Positions 1-5,586 of a stretch of 7,051 bases of DNA are shown here, in pieces (position 1 is the stretch's first letter; every line of letters begins with the position of its first letter). A program made the position numbers and the translations under genes. Source of the DNA: Bifidobacterium breve (GTDB lineage Bacteria > Actinomycetota > Acidimicrobiia > Acidimicrobiales > Ilumatobacteraceae); NCBI GenBank assembly GCA_945896935.1, contig CAMDER010000090.1, positions 1-7,051 on the forward strand, written 5' to 3'. The notes below the pieces were generated by a model. It did no database searches and was not told the DNA's origin. It worked only from the letters and a program-made list of their open reading frames with translations.

Positions 1-171
1 ACTGGAGATATGACGATTGCCGTTGGAGTGATGGTTGATAATCCAGTGCCGTTGAATTTGCCCGCAACTGGAAACAGCAATCAAAGTCCAGTGATGGTCG
101 CTTTATTCTGGGTTTTATTGGGACTAGGACTCTTGATGGTTCGTCGACGCTTCAGGATGGACCGCAACTAA
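1..171 (+). CDS. C-terminal fragment of an LPATG-anchored surface protein (5' end outside window)
   Basis: Frame 1 is open from the first base to TAA at 169-171, giving 56 residues of a protein whose start lies outside the window. The visible end has the three-part cell-wall sorting signal: LPATG at fragment residues 21-25, a hydrophobic stretch (about VMVALFWVLLGLGLLMV, residues 31-47), then a positively charged tail RRRFRMDRN. In Gram-positive bacteria this signal is cut by sortase between T and G and the protein is linked to the wall or held at the membrane. The residues before it (TGDMTIAVGVMVDNP) look like beta-strand material, but the upstream domain cannot be identified. The gene converges on the TetR gene, with 19 bp between the stop codons. 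A second LPATG protein lies on the minus strand at 1530-2987, so the host probably uses a sortase, though none is encoded here. Confidence 0.85.
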   Translation, partial: TGDMTIAVGVMVDNPVPLNLPATGNSNQSPVMVALFWVLLGLGLLMVRRRFRMDRN

Positions 172-190
172 GAGATCGGAATACGGGGTT

Positions 191-793
191 CTATTTCTCT
201 AGTTGCAGTTCATCCTGAATTGACGCAAGAAATTCATAGGTACGTTCTTGAATTGTGACGTACAACTCGGCTTCCTCATCGGAGAGTGGAACGATCGAGC
301 CGACCCCAGCGTTGGCAATTGCCGTCAGAATGGCCCGGCGTGTGAGCAACCATGCAAGATCAGGACGAAGACCGTAGGTGTCTTGTAGTTGCTGATGAAT
401 TTTGATGGTGTTTGAGTATTGCTCGGTAGGTACGAGACGAATCGGAATTTGGTTTCCGAATGAGGCATACAGATACGCGGTCAAGCGTCCAAAGAGCTGA
501 ATTCGTTCGTCTCCTCGCGACGAAGTAGTGATCACACCTTTTTGAATATGAGGACCAACGTCTGCGGCTAAGTGAAATGCGACTGCGATGAGCAACTGAA
601 TATGAGATCCAAAGCAGTAACGAACAGTCATTTTGTCGAGACCGGCGGCGGCACAAATTTTGAGTGAGGAAAGTTCAGAAATTGGAGTGCTCGCCATCAT
701 TGAGATTGCAGTCTCAATCAGTTTTTGCGATGTTTCAACTTTGGAAAGCCGGGGCTTCTTCTCAGTTTTGGGCTCTTTGTCCAAGAAAATCAC
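191..793 (-). CDS. TetR/AcrR-family transcriptional regulator
   Basis: 200-residue protein of normal TetR length. Residues about 22-70 form the N-terminal DNA-binding domain: helix 1 (SQKLIETAISMM), the HTH (SSLKICAAAGLDKMTVRYCFGS) and the following helix (HIQLLIAVAFHL). This matches the family pattern of A-x-x-A-G followed by a tyrosine-containing recognition helix and F-G-S-K/H. The C-terminal 130 residues are helical and divergent, as expected for the ligand and dimer domain, so the inducer cannot be named. The start is GTG (complement of CAC at 791-793); no good Shine-Dalgarno is seen, and the hexamer 6 nt upstream (TGATTT) only partly fits a leaderless -10. The gene diverges from the SnoaL-like gene at 877 across an 83-bp gap with two dyads. 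The family usually represses itself and a divergent neighbour, so the SnoaL-like gene is the likely target (inference). Confidence 0.88.
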   Translation of the reverse strand: MIFLDKEPKTEKKPRLSKVETSQKLIETAISMMASTPISELSSLKICAAAGLDKMTVRYCFGSHIQLLIAVAFHLAADVGPHIQKGVITTSSRGDERIQLFGRLTAYLYASFGNQIPIRLVPTEQYSNTIKIHQQLQDTYGLRPDLAWLLTRRAILTAIANAGVGSIVPLSDEEAELYVTIQERTYEFLASIQDELQLEK

Positions 794-818
794 CTAGCGA
801 AATCAGCGGGCTCACGGC

Positions 819-828
819 AGTAATTACT
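819..828. promoter_or_regulatory. Perfect 10-bp palindrome AGTAATTACT, candidate operator
   Basis: AGTAATTACT is its own reverse complement and sits in the gap between the divergent TetR and SnoaL-like genes, 26 bp upstream of the TetR start. The dyad does not extend beyond 10 bp. Position and symmetry suit a repressor site, but a 10-bp palindrome in A+T-rich DNA can occur by chance. Confidence 0.35.
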
Positions 829-838
829 TTAATATTGT

Positions 839-853
839 ATATAGAAACTATAT
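839..853. promoter_or_regulatory. Inverted repeat ATATAG-AAA-CTATAT, candidate TetR operator
   Basis: Two perfect 6-bp arms flank a 3-nt centre, giving a 15-bp dyad, which is a usual size for TetR-family operators. It lies between the divergent genes. It ends 11 bp before the candidate -10 box of the SnoaL-like gene (865-870), so it covers that promoter's -35 region. A bound dimer would be expected to block transcription there. The assignment to this TetR protein is inference from position. Confidence 0.5.
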
Positions 854-864
854 GAAACCTGGGC

Positions 865-870
865 TACATT
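865..870 (+). promoter_or_regulatory. Candidate leaderless -10 box TACATT for the SnoaL-like gene
   Basis: TACATT fits TANNNT and ends exactly 6 nt before the ATG at 877, so transcription would start at the A of ATG. No purine-rich ribosome-binding site is visible in the 20 nt before the ATG. The same spacing recurs at 2987, 5587 and 6863. Confidence 0.55.
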
Positions 871-876
871 ACGTTT

Positions 877-1533
877 ATGAGCGATTCAAAAATCATCATC
901 GACCGGTTCGGCCAGGTTGAAGACGATCAGAAGTACACCCGTCTCGTTGAGCTCTTTACTGATGACGCGATTTACTACGACCCGTTTGCTGGAGCCCAAG
1001 TTGGCAAAACGGCCATCCACGAATTCATGTCGGAGATGGAAAAGGTCATTCCCAAAATGGGTGTCTACTTTGCGAACTGGGAGACGTGCGCCGACACTCA
1101 TGTGGGATGGGCCAAATGGAACATGGTGGTTCCAGTTAATGGGGTTGAATATCCAATTCCTGGGCAGAGTATCTATCGATTACGCGATGGCAAGGTGTGT
1201 TTCGTTGCCGACTATGTAGACGCTCCGTCGTATGCGCGCATTAGGCCTGATCGTCGGCCCGATGCGGCGAGCGCAGCTCTTGTTGAAAAAGGCAATTCTC
1301 AAAGTGGATCGAGCCAAGGTCTGATCACCGAATTCTGGAATCAACGGATGACGTCGTGGTCACCTATTGAAGACGGAACCGTGACTGTGAACGATCTAGG
1401 TATTGAAGATTCGGTCGCGTGGGTTCAATGGACGTGTCATACAACTACGGGAGACTTTCCTGGTTGGACGTTACACAACATTGACAATGGGCACGTGATG
1501 TCTGATGACCATTGGGATGACGCGCGACGTTAG
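877..1533 (+). CDS. SnoaL-like / NTF2-fold protein with a duplicated, shortened second domain
   Basis: 218 residues, about one and a half times a single SnoaL-like domain. Residues 1-115 look like a full NTF2-like cone: N-terminal helix, LVELFTDDAIYYDPF (23-37), a helix at 44-59, then strands with GWAKWNMVVPVNG (77-89) and GQSIYRLRDGKVCFVADYVD (96-115). After a polar linker (about 120-147), residues 148-218 echo the first half: EFWNQRMTSWSP, then VAWVQWTC aligned with VGWAKWNM (W-x-x-W in both) and a GWTLHNIDNGHVMSDDHWDD segment aligned with GQSIYRLRDGKVCFVADYVD. The second copy lacks the middle helix. The fold is shared by ketosteroid-isomerase-like enzymes, polyketide cyclases and non-enzymatic binders, so no reaction can be given. 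The ATG is supported by a -10 box 6 nt upstream. Its TAG overlaps the stop codon of the convergent delta-60 gene. It is probably controlled by the divergent TetR protein. Confidence 0.8.
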   Translation: MSDSKIIIDRFGQVEDDQKYTRLVELFTDDAIYYDPFAGAQVGKTAIHEFMSEMEKVIPKMGVYFANWETCADTHVGWAKWNMVVPVNGVEYPIPGQSIYRLRDGKVCFVADYVDAPSYARIRPDRRPDAASAALVEKGNSQSGSSQGLITEFWNQRMTSWSPIEDGTVTVNDLGIEDSVAWVQWTCHTTTGDFPGWTLHNIDNGHVMSDDHWDDARR

Positions 1534-2987
1534 TGAGACGTACGCCGACGCGCCGCGACAACTATTGAACCGAGCGCAGTCAACAACAAGGCCATGGTTA
1601 GAGAATCAAACTGACTTCCCGTCGCGGGAAGCTGTTCGGGAGCAATCGTTGATGGGGGAACTGTGGTCGATGTCGTGACCAGTGGCGCGACGGTTGTCGT
1701 TGTTGTGGTCGCAGCCACGGTGTTGGCGAGTCGTACGACACCGACACTCATGGTGCCTTGGTTGTCTAACCCGCCGGCAGCGAGAATACGTCCATCGATT
1801 TGAATGGTCACTGAATACATTCGACCAATAAGTGACGTGCCTCGCCACATTCCTGATGTCGCAAAACTGCTGTCAGGAGTTCCGTTGTGATTGAGACGCA
1901 TAACGAACGGCCGAGGATTACCGTCGTCGCTTGCGCCACTGAACAAAATTTTGTTATCTGGAGTAACGAATACATCGTCGGCGTAGACATCATTGGGGAA
2001 ATCAGAAAGAAAATCCCAACCAACTGAGTTACATGTTGAATCAAGAGCACCCTGATCTGTCAGGCAGATAATGAGCGCATTTTGTGGTCCCGTTGAATAA
2101 GAAACAACGTGTGTACCAATGGCAACTAAGTTGCCATTAGGCCGAATATCAATGGCATCGAGCTGAGCATCGCCATTGAATTCATTGATGAAGTACCCGA
2201 GCGTGGCAAACGTTGAATCAAGTTGGCCATTTCTGGTGAGACGTCCAACGATGGCTGCATCTGGGGCAACAGTTCCGACAATTGAACCGGTGAAAATGAT
2301 TCGGCCGCTGCTGTCAATGACAACATCTTGGGCCTGCCCCTTCTCGTTTGATGACGAGATAAATCGGCCACTAGATCCGAATGAAGTATCAAGAGCACCC
2401 AGGGCAGAAAACCGAGTGACGAGAACTCGCTGATCACTACTGTCGGACACGGTGGGGTACTCATCGCCAACAACGATGATTTTTCCATCTGATTGAACCA
2501 CTAATGCGCGTCCGGAAGTACCGAAGAGAGCCGAGTAGGTCGCGATACCAGTAGTGCCGAACGTCGTATCAAGATTGCAAGTACTTGTGAACTTTGCGAC
2601 GAACAGAGTTCCTATGTTGTTGGTTTGGGTCGTTCCGGCGACAACGAACGAACCATCAGAGAGAACTACAACATCACTTGCAACTGCGTCATTGACTGTG
2701 TCGATAAATTCGCCAGTTCCATTGCAGGTCGTATCTGCGGTTCCGTCGGCGAGGAAGCGACTGACCAGGATTCGTGAAGCTGGTGAATCTACGACCGATC
2801 CAACGACCAATACTCGATTGTCGGGATAGTTGGCTATGGCATAAGCCGCTGACGCATCGGTGTGTGTTGAGACAACAACACCATCGCCGCCCCATGTTGT
2901 ATCGAGATCTCCGTCACTTGCGTAAGCCGTTGGAGCAAACATCAAGATTGCGGTTGTGGCAACAATGACTGCGACGAGTTTTTTCAC
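1530..2987 (-). CDS. Secreted delta-60-repeat beta-propeller protein with LPATG cell-surface anchor
   Basis: 485 residues. Signal peptide: MKK, hydrophobic core (LVAVIVATTAILMFAPT), probable cleavage after AYA at residue 23. The body has seven copies of the delta-60 repeat, whose hallmark is L-D-T/S-T/S-F-G-x-x-G. They start near residues 28, 84, 139, 199, 256, 315 and 371, a period of 55-60. Each is followed by strands such as VVVLSDGSFVVAG, LVVQSDGKIIVVG and VTPDNKILFSG. Seven units suggest a seven-bladed beta-propeller (inference). A Thr/Pro/Val linker (about 424-450) leads to LPATG at 453-457, a hydrophobic segment and the tail RRRTSH. Four cysteines in the body (88, 137, 308, 319) could form disulfides outside the cell. 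The start is GTG, supported by TAGACT 6 nt upstream; no Shine-Dalgarno is seen. It lies 36 bp downstream of the methyltransferase gene on the same strand. Ligand and role are unknown; adhesion or a surface scaffold is possible. Confidence 0.87.
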   Translation of the reverse strand: MKKLVAVIVATTAILMFAPTAYASDGDLDTTWGGDGVVVSTHTDASAAYAIANYPDNRVLVVGSVVDSPASRILVSRFLADGTADTTCNGTGEFIDTVNDAVASDVVVLSDGSFVVAGTTQTNNIGTLFVAKFTSTCNLDTTFGTTGIATYSALFGTSGRALVVQSDGKIIVVGDEYPTVSDSSDQRVLVTRFSALGALDTSFGSSGRFISSSNEKGQAQDVVIDSSGRIIFTGSIVGTVAPDAAIVGRLTRNGQLDSTFATLGYFINEFNGDAQLDAIDIRPNGNLVAIGTHVVSYSTGPQNALIICLTDQGALDSTCNSVGWDFLSDFPNDVYADDVFVTPDNKILFSGASDDGNPRPFVMRLNHNGTPDSSFATSGMWRGTSLIGRMYSVTIQIDGRILAAGGLDNQGTMSVGVVRLANTVAATTTTTTVAPLVTTSTTVPPSTIAPEQLPATGSQFDSLTMALLLTALGSIVVAARRRTSH

Positions 2988-2993
2988 ATGGTA

Positions 2994-2999
2994 AGTCTA
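2994..2999 (-). promoter_or_regulatory. Candidate leaderless -10 box TAGACT for the delta-60 protein gene
   Basis: On the minus strand TAGACT is followed by the 6 nt TACCAT and then the GTG start at 2987. It lies in the 36-bp gap after the methyltransferase gene, so the surface-protein gene can be transcribed on its own. No convincing -35 is seen at 17-18 bp. Confidence 0.5.
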
Positions 3000-3023
3000 C
3001 GGAAGTGTGACCTTTGGGTGTTT

Positions 3024-3845
3024 TTATCGTGGCGTTGTGAGAGCAAAAGCGACAGCGGCGGCATGACCGACATTGAGTGAATCAACATCGTGAGCGATGG
3101 GAATACGAATCTGATGATCGGCCGCCGACAAAGTTTCTGCCGGAAGCCCATTTCCTTCAGAGCCAAAGACCAGAGCAAGCGGACCAGGTTTGGGGTCAAC
3201 GAAGTCGAGCAGAGATGTTGCTTGGGCGCTTGGGGTGAAAGCAAGCACAGATCCGCTCTTGCGGCGAACCACCGACATGGCCTCAGCAATGTTCATGTTC
3301 ACGATGGGCAGAAAGAGAATTTCGCCCATCGACACCCGTACGGTGCGGCGGTAATACGGATCGGCACATGTTGGATCAATGACGATGGCGTCGATGTGAA
3401 ACGCGCGAGCCGATCGAGCAATGGCACCCAAGTTTTCGTGATCGCTGAGTCCTTCAAGAATCGCGATGCGATGGCGAGGTCCGTAGAGCGGAGGGTGTGA
3501 CAAGACCTCGTCGAGCGTGAGTGGGTCTGGTCGAAAGGCCGAGCCGACCACACCGCGGTGCATGTCAAAGCCAACAACACTTGAAATCACTTTTCGGTCG
3601 GCGACATAAATGGGGCAGGCAACCCCGGTCAAGGCTGGCGTCATGACGTCAACCCGATTAGGTGAGAGCACGATTGACCGTAAGCGCATATTTGATACGA
3701 CGAGGCGACGAACAACTTCGACACCCTCTGAGATGAAGAACTGATTGTCGGCCGAGCGGCGACGAATCTCGGGATCACTCAAGCCGACGTAATCAGCCAA
3801 TCGTGGATCGGTGGGGTCGGTGATTTCGATCGGGTTAATACTCAC
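3024..3845 (-). CDS. SpoU/TrmH-family RNA 2'-O-methyltransferase
   Basis: 273 residues, the usual size for SpoU-type SPOUT enzymes with an N-terminal substrate-binding domain. These are cytoplasmic enzymes that transfer a methyl group from S-adenosylmethionine to a ribose 2'-OH of rRNA or tRNA. Residues 1-105 match the substrate-binding part (FFISEGVEVVRRLVVSNMRLRSIVLSP, 36-62). The catalytic knot carries the three family motifs: motif 1 LEGLSDHENLGAIARSARAF at 130-149 (N138, R144), motif 2 LVFGSEGNGL at 225-234 (E230) and motif 3 IPIAHDVDSLNVGHAAAVA at 248-266 (S256-L257-N258-V259). DPYYRRTVRVSMGEILFLPI (162-181) is also typical. Which RNA it modifies cannot be told. The start is GTG with an in-frame TGA immediately upstream, so the protein cannot begin earlier in this frame. 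No Shine-Dalgarno is visible, and the hexamer 6 nt upstream, CAGAAT, is one base off TANNNT. It diverges from the HAD gene. Confidence 0.93.
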   Translation of the reverse strand: MSINPIEITDPTDPRLADYVGLSDPEIRRRSADNQFFISEGVEVVRRLVVSNMRLRSIVLSPNRVDVMTPALTGVACPIYVADRKVISSVVGFDMHRGVVGSAFRPDPLTLDEVLSHPPLYGPRHRIAILEGLSDHENLGAIARSARAFHIDAIVIDPTCADPYYRRTVRVSMGEILFLPIVNMNIAEAMSVVRRKSGSVLAFTPSAQATSLLDFVDPKPGPLALVFGSEGNGLPAETLSAADHQIRIPIAHDVDSLNVGHAAAVAFALTTPR

Positions 3846-3911
3846 TCATGCATTCTGCCGACACATCGGGAAAGTTAATCAGATAGTTGAGCGCACATTT
3901 TGTGATGATCG

Positions 3912-4442
3912 ATGCGTTTAACAGGTATGACAAACACAACTGATAACCCAAACCCACTTATCCTTCTCGACATTGATGGAGTCATCAATGACTTAAACGC
4001 TCTCGGCGGTCTCGATCGTGACTGGGGCATTGACCAGGTCTATAGCCATGGGCACATGGTGCATATCCCGGATTACATGGGTTGGCTCATTCGCCAACTC
4101 ACTGACGTCGCGGAAGTGCACTGGTGCACAACCTGGCGACACCGCGCCAACGATGAAATCGCTGAGCATCTCGGCATTGATCAACTTCCTGTGGTTGACG
4201 ACGGGACCAAAAGTCGATTCGTTGACTGGAAAGCGGCAGCGGCTCACGACTTAGCCGAAGCGGCAATCACGGCCGGCCGAAAGGTTCTCTGGATTGAGGA
4301 CTTCTATGGTCATTTGCCAATCGACGAGATGCCCAAAGGTGTCGAGTTTGTGGATACTGCAGCTAACGACGAAATGGTTTTGGAGATCGAAATGTTGCCG
4401 GGTTGGCTATTGCAACTCTTTAACTCCACCCCCGTCGGCTGA
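3912..4442 (+). CDS. Small HAD-fold hydrolase-like protein
   Basis: Up to 176 residues. The HAD motifs are present: motif I LILLDIDGVIND (nucleophile D20, acid D22), motif II in VHWCTTWRHRAND (T73/T74), a candidate motif III lysine K107 in FVDWKAAA, and an acidic motif IV in KVLWIEDF (E129/D130). The short cap and the W-x-T-x-W-x-x-x-A-N segment recall compact actinobacterial proteins assigned to the 'HAD domain in Swiss Army Knife RNA repair proteins' family; this is from memory and tentative. The expected activity is phosphate-ester hydrolysis; the substrate is unknown. The start is uncertain: ATG 3912 gives the longest form, but ATG 3927 (171 residues) has an AGG just upstream and loses nothing of the domain. 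It precedes the metallophosphoesterase by 98 bp, with a strong hairpin in between. Confidence 0.8.
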   Translation: MRLTGMTNTTDNPNPLILLDIDGVINDLNALGGLDRDWGIDQVYSHGHMVHIPDYMGWLIRQLTDVAEVHWCTTWRHRANDEIAEHLGIDQLPVVDDGTKSRFVDWKAAAAHDLAEAAITAGRKVLWIEDFYGHLPIDEMPKGVEFVDTAANDEMVLEIEMLPGWLLQLFNSTPVG

Positions 4443-4451
4443 CGTTCGTGA

Positions 4452-4498
4452 TTCTGGTGTCGTTTAAGTTGGATATACCGAGTTAAACGACACCAGAA
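4452..4498. terminator. Perfect 16-bp inverted repeat after the HAD gene (hairpin 1)
   Basis: The left arm 4452-4467 (TTCTGGTGTCGTTTAA) and right arm 4483-4498 (TTAAACGACACCAGAA) are exact reverse complements around a 15-nt loop. It begins 10 nt after the HAD stop codon, so it is a plausible terminator or RNA-stabilising hairpin, but neither strand shows a U-tract after it. The stem base TTCTGGTG/CACCAGAA is shared with the hairpin at 5513-5563. Its right arm lies where the -35 of a promoter for the next gene would be, so a regulatory role is also possible. Confidence 0.5.
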
Positions 4499-4512
4499 AT
4501 ACCTTGGTCCAT

Positions 4513-4518
4513 TAAGTT
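4513..4518 (+). promoter_or_regulatory. Candidate -10 box TAAGTT for the metallophosphoesterase gene
   Basis: TAAGTT fits TANNNT. A start about 7 nt downstream would give a short leader that still contains the AGGAGG at 4531. The -35 region would overlap the right arm of hairpin 1. Weak on its own; proposed because hairpin 1 may end upstream transcription. Confidence 0.3.
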
Positions 4519-4530
4519 TCACAGGAATGC

Positions 4531-4536
4531 AGGAGG
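4531..4536 (+). promoter_or_regulatory. Strong Shine-Dalgarno AGGAGG
   Basis: AGGAGG lies 4 nt before the ATG at 4541 and fixes that start. It is the only consensus ribosome-binding site in front of a gene in the window, in contrast to the leaderless-looking starts at 877, 2987, 5587 and 6863. The 4-nt spacer is slightly short. Confidence 0.8.
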
Positions 4537-4540
4537 CCAC

Positions 4541-5512
4541 ATGAGTGACGACACTCAAATCGGATACGACGTCATCGGCGATGTCCACGGACACGCCGAC
4601 AAACTCGAAGGCCTTCTGCGCAAGATGGATTACAAGTTCATTGATGGAACTTGGCAGCACCCCGAGCGCAAGGCAATTTTTGTTGGCGACTTGATTGACC
4701 GAGGACCTCGGCAAATTGATTCGGTGATGATTGCCAAGCGTATGGTCGAAGCTGGTCACGCTTATATCGTGATGGGCAACCATGAGTTCAACGCCATTGC
4801 GTACGCAACTCCGCATCCCAAAAAGCGACATGACTTCTTACGTACTCACCGGGGGAAAACTGGTGGAAAGAATCGTAAACAGCACAAGAAATTTCTCAGG
4901 GCGGTGGGCAAGAATTCGGATCGACATAAAGAATTCATAGCGTGGTTCAAGACGATTCCACTGTGGCTTGACCTTGGTGGGTTGCGGATCATTCACGCGT
5001 GCTGGAATCTGGGGGCAATAGATCGACTGGAGCGGAAGCTTGGGCCAAACAACACTGTGACTGACGAATTGATGGTCACGATGAGTACCAAGGGTCACCA
5101 GGATTATCGCGATCTTGAGATCTTGATCAAAGGCCCCGAAATCGAGATGCCAAAGGGATTGTCGTATGAAGACAAAGACGGTATTGAGCGCCGCAAAGCT
5201 CGCTATGCATGGTGGAACGACAAGGCCAAAAATATGGAAGAGGCCGCTGTGATTTCTCCAGACTTTAAATTCAAGAAGAATCGATCAAAGAGTGAACTCT
5301 CCGAATACACCATTGAAGAGGGCGATCGTCGACCCTACACAGATGCTGTTCCTCTCTTCTTCGGTCATTATTGGTGCACCGATGACGACGAAATCATTTC
5401 TGACCACGCGATGTGTGTTGACTACAGCGCCGGCAAGGGCGGTCCACTGAAGGCTTACCGCTGGGATGGCAAAACGCCCCTCAGATTGGATGGTCTCGTC
5501 TCTTTCCCCTGA
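4541..5512 (+). CDS. ApaH/PrpE-like calcineurin-type metallophosphoesterase
   Basis: 323 residues with the full metal-binding motif set: GDVHGH at 13-18 (D14, H16), GDLIDRGP at 49-56 (D50), GNHE at 79-82 (N80, H81), IHACWN at 151-156 (H152) and GHYW at 275-278 (H276). These are the dimetal ligands of calcineurin-like phosphatases. The G-D-L-I-D-R-G-P form is typical of the branch containing diadenosine tetraphosphatase ApaH, PrpE and bacterial Ser/Thr phosphatases. It is longer than a minimal ApaH/PrpE: a lysine-rich insert (about 92-132, RGKTGGKNRKQHKKF) and a charged segment (about 195-265) separate the motifs. The C-terminus has MCVDYSAGKGGPLKAYRW (291-308). The substrate cannot be decided: dinucleoside polyphosphates, RNA or nucleotide ends, or phosphoproteins. 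It is probably cytoplasmic, with no signal peptide. It follows the HAD gene and is bracketed by two related hairpins; the second starts at the base after its TGA. Confidence 0.88.
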   Translation: MSDDTQIGYDVIGDVHGHADKLEGLLRKMDYKFIDGTWQHPERKAIFVGDLIDRGPRQIDSVMIAKRMVEAGHAYIVMGNHEFNAIAYATPHPKKRHDFLRTHRGKTGGKNRKQHKKFLRAVGKNSDRHKEFIAWFKTIPLWLDLGGLRIIHACWNLGAIDRLERKLGPNNTVTDELMVTMSTKGHQDYRDLEILIKGPEIEMPKGLSYEDKDGIERRKARYAWWNDKAKNMEEAAVISPDFKFKKNRSKSELSEYTIEEGDRRPYTDAVPLFFGHYWCTDDDEIISDHAMCVDYSAGKGGPLKAYRWDGKTPLRLDGLVSFP

Positions 5513-5563
5513 GATTCTGGTGCAGAATTGTTGCGAAATGCGCAACAATTCTGCACCAGAATC
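5513..5563. terminator. Perfect 23-bp inverted repeat immediately after the metallophosphoesterase stop (hairpin 2)
   Basis: Arms 5513-5535 and 5541-5563 are exact reverse complements with a 5-nt loop AAATG. The first stem base directly follows the TGA (5510-5512). No T-run follows on either strand, so this would be a U-less terminator of the kind reported in actinobacteria, or another kind of regulatory hairpin. Each arm is itself a smaller dyad: ATTCTG-GTG-CAGAAT at 5514-5528 and ATTCTG-CAC-CAGAAT at 5548-5562. The structure can therefore fold as one long hairpin or two short ones. It ends 11 nt before the candidate -10 of the oxidoreductase gene. Confidence 0.6.
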
Positions 5564-5574
5564 ACAACAGTAGG

Positions 5575-5580
5575 TACCGT
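5575..5580 (+). promoter_or_regulatory. Candidate leaderless -10 box TACCGT for the oxidoreductase gene
   Basis: TACCGT fits TANNNT and is followed by 6 nt (TGAGGC) and the GTG at 5587. A -35 at 17 bp spacing would fall in the right arm of hairpin 2 (5552-5557, TGCACC), which is not a good -35 match. TGAGGC is too close to the start to serve as a normal Shine-Dalgarno. Confidence 0.5.
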
Positions 5581-5586
5581 TGAGGC

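Noticed and set aside
2231..2238. Third copy of TTCTGGTG
   Set aside because: It lies inside the delta-60 coding sequence and has no complementary arm nearby, so it is a chance 8-mer.
3090..3500. 136-codon plus-strand open frame inside the methyltransferase gene
   Set aside because: Opposite strand to a gene with all three SpoU motifs; its composition looks like a frame shadow.
4310..4831. 173-codon open frame on the minus strand spanning the end of the HAD gene and the start of the metallophosphoesterase
   Set aside because: It runs antisense through two genes with clear catalytic motifs and across hairpin 1, and its translation shows no recognisable domain.
4450..5563. Mobile cassette carrying the metallophosphoesterase between inverted terminal repeats
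   Set aside because: Each hairpin is self-complementary and their upper stems differ; no target-site duplication or transposase is seen. A pair of related intergenic hairpins explains the data better.
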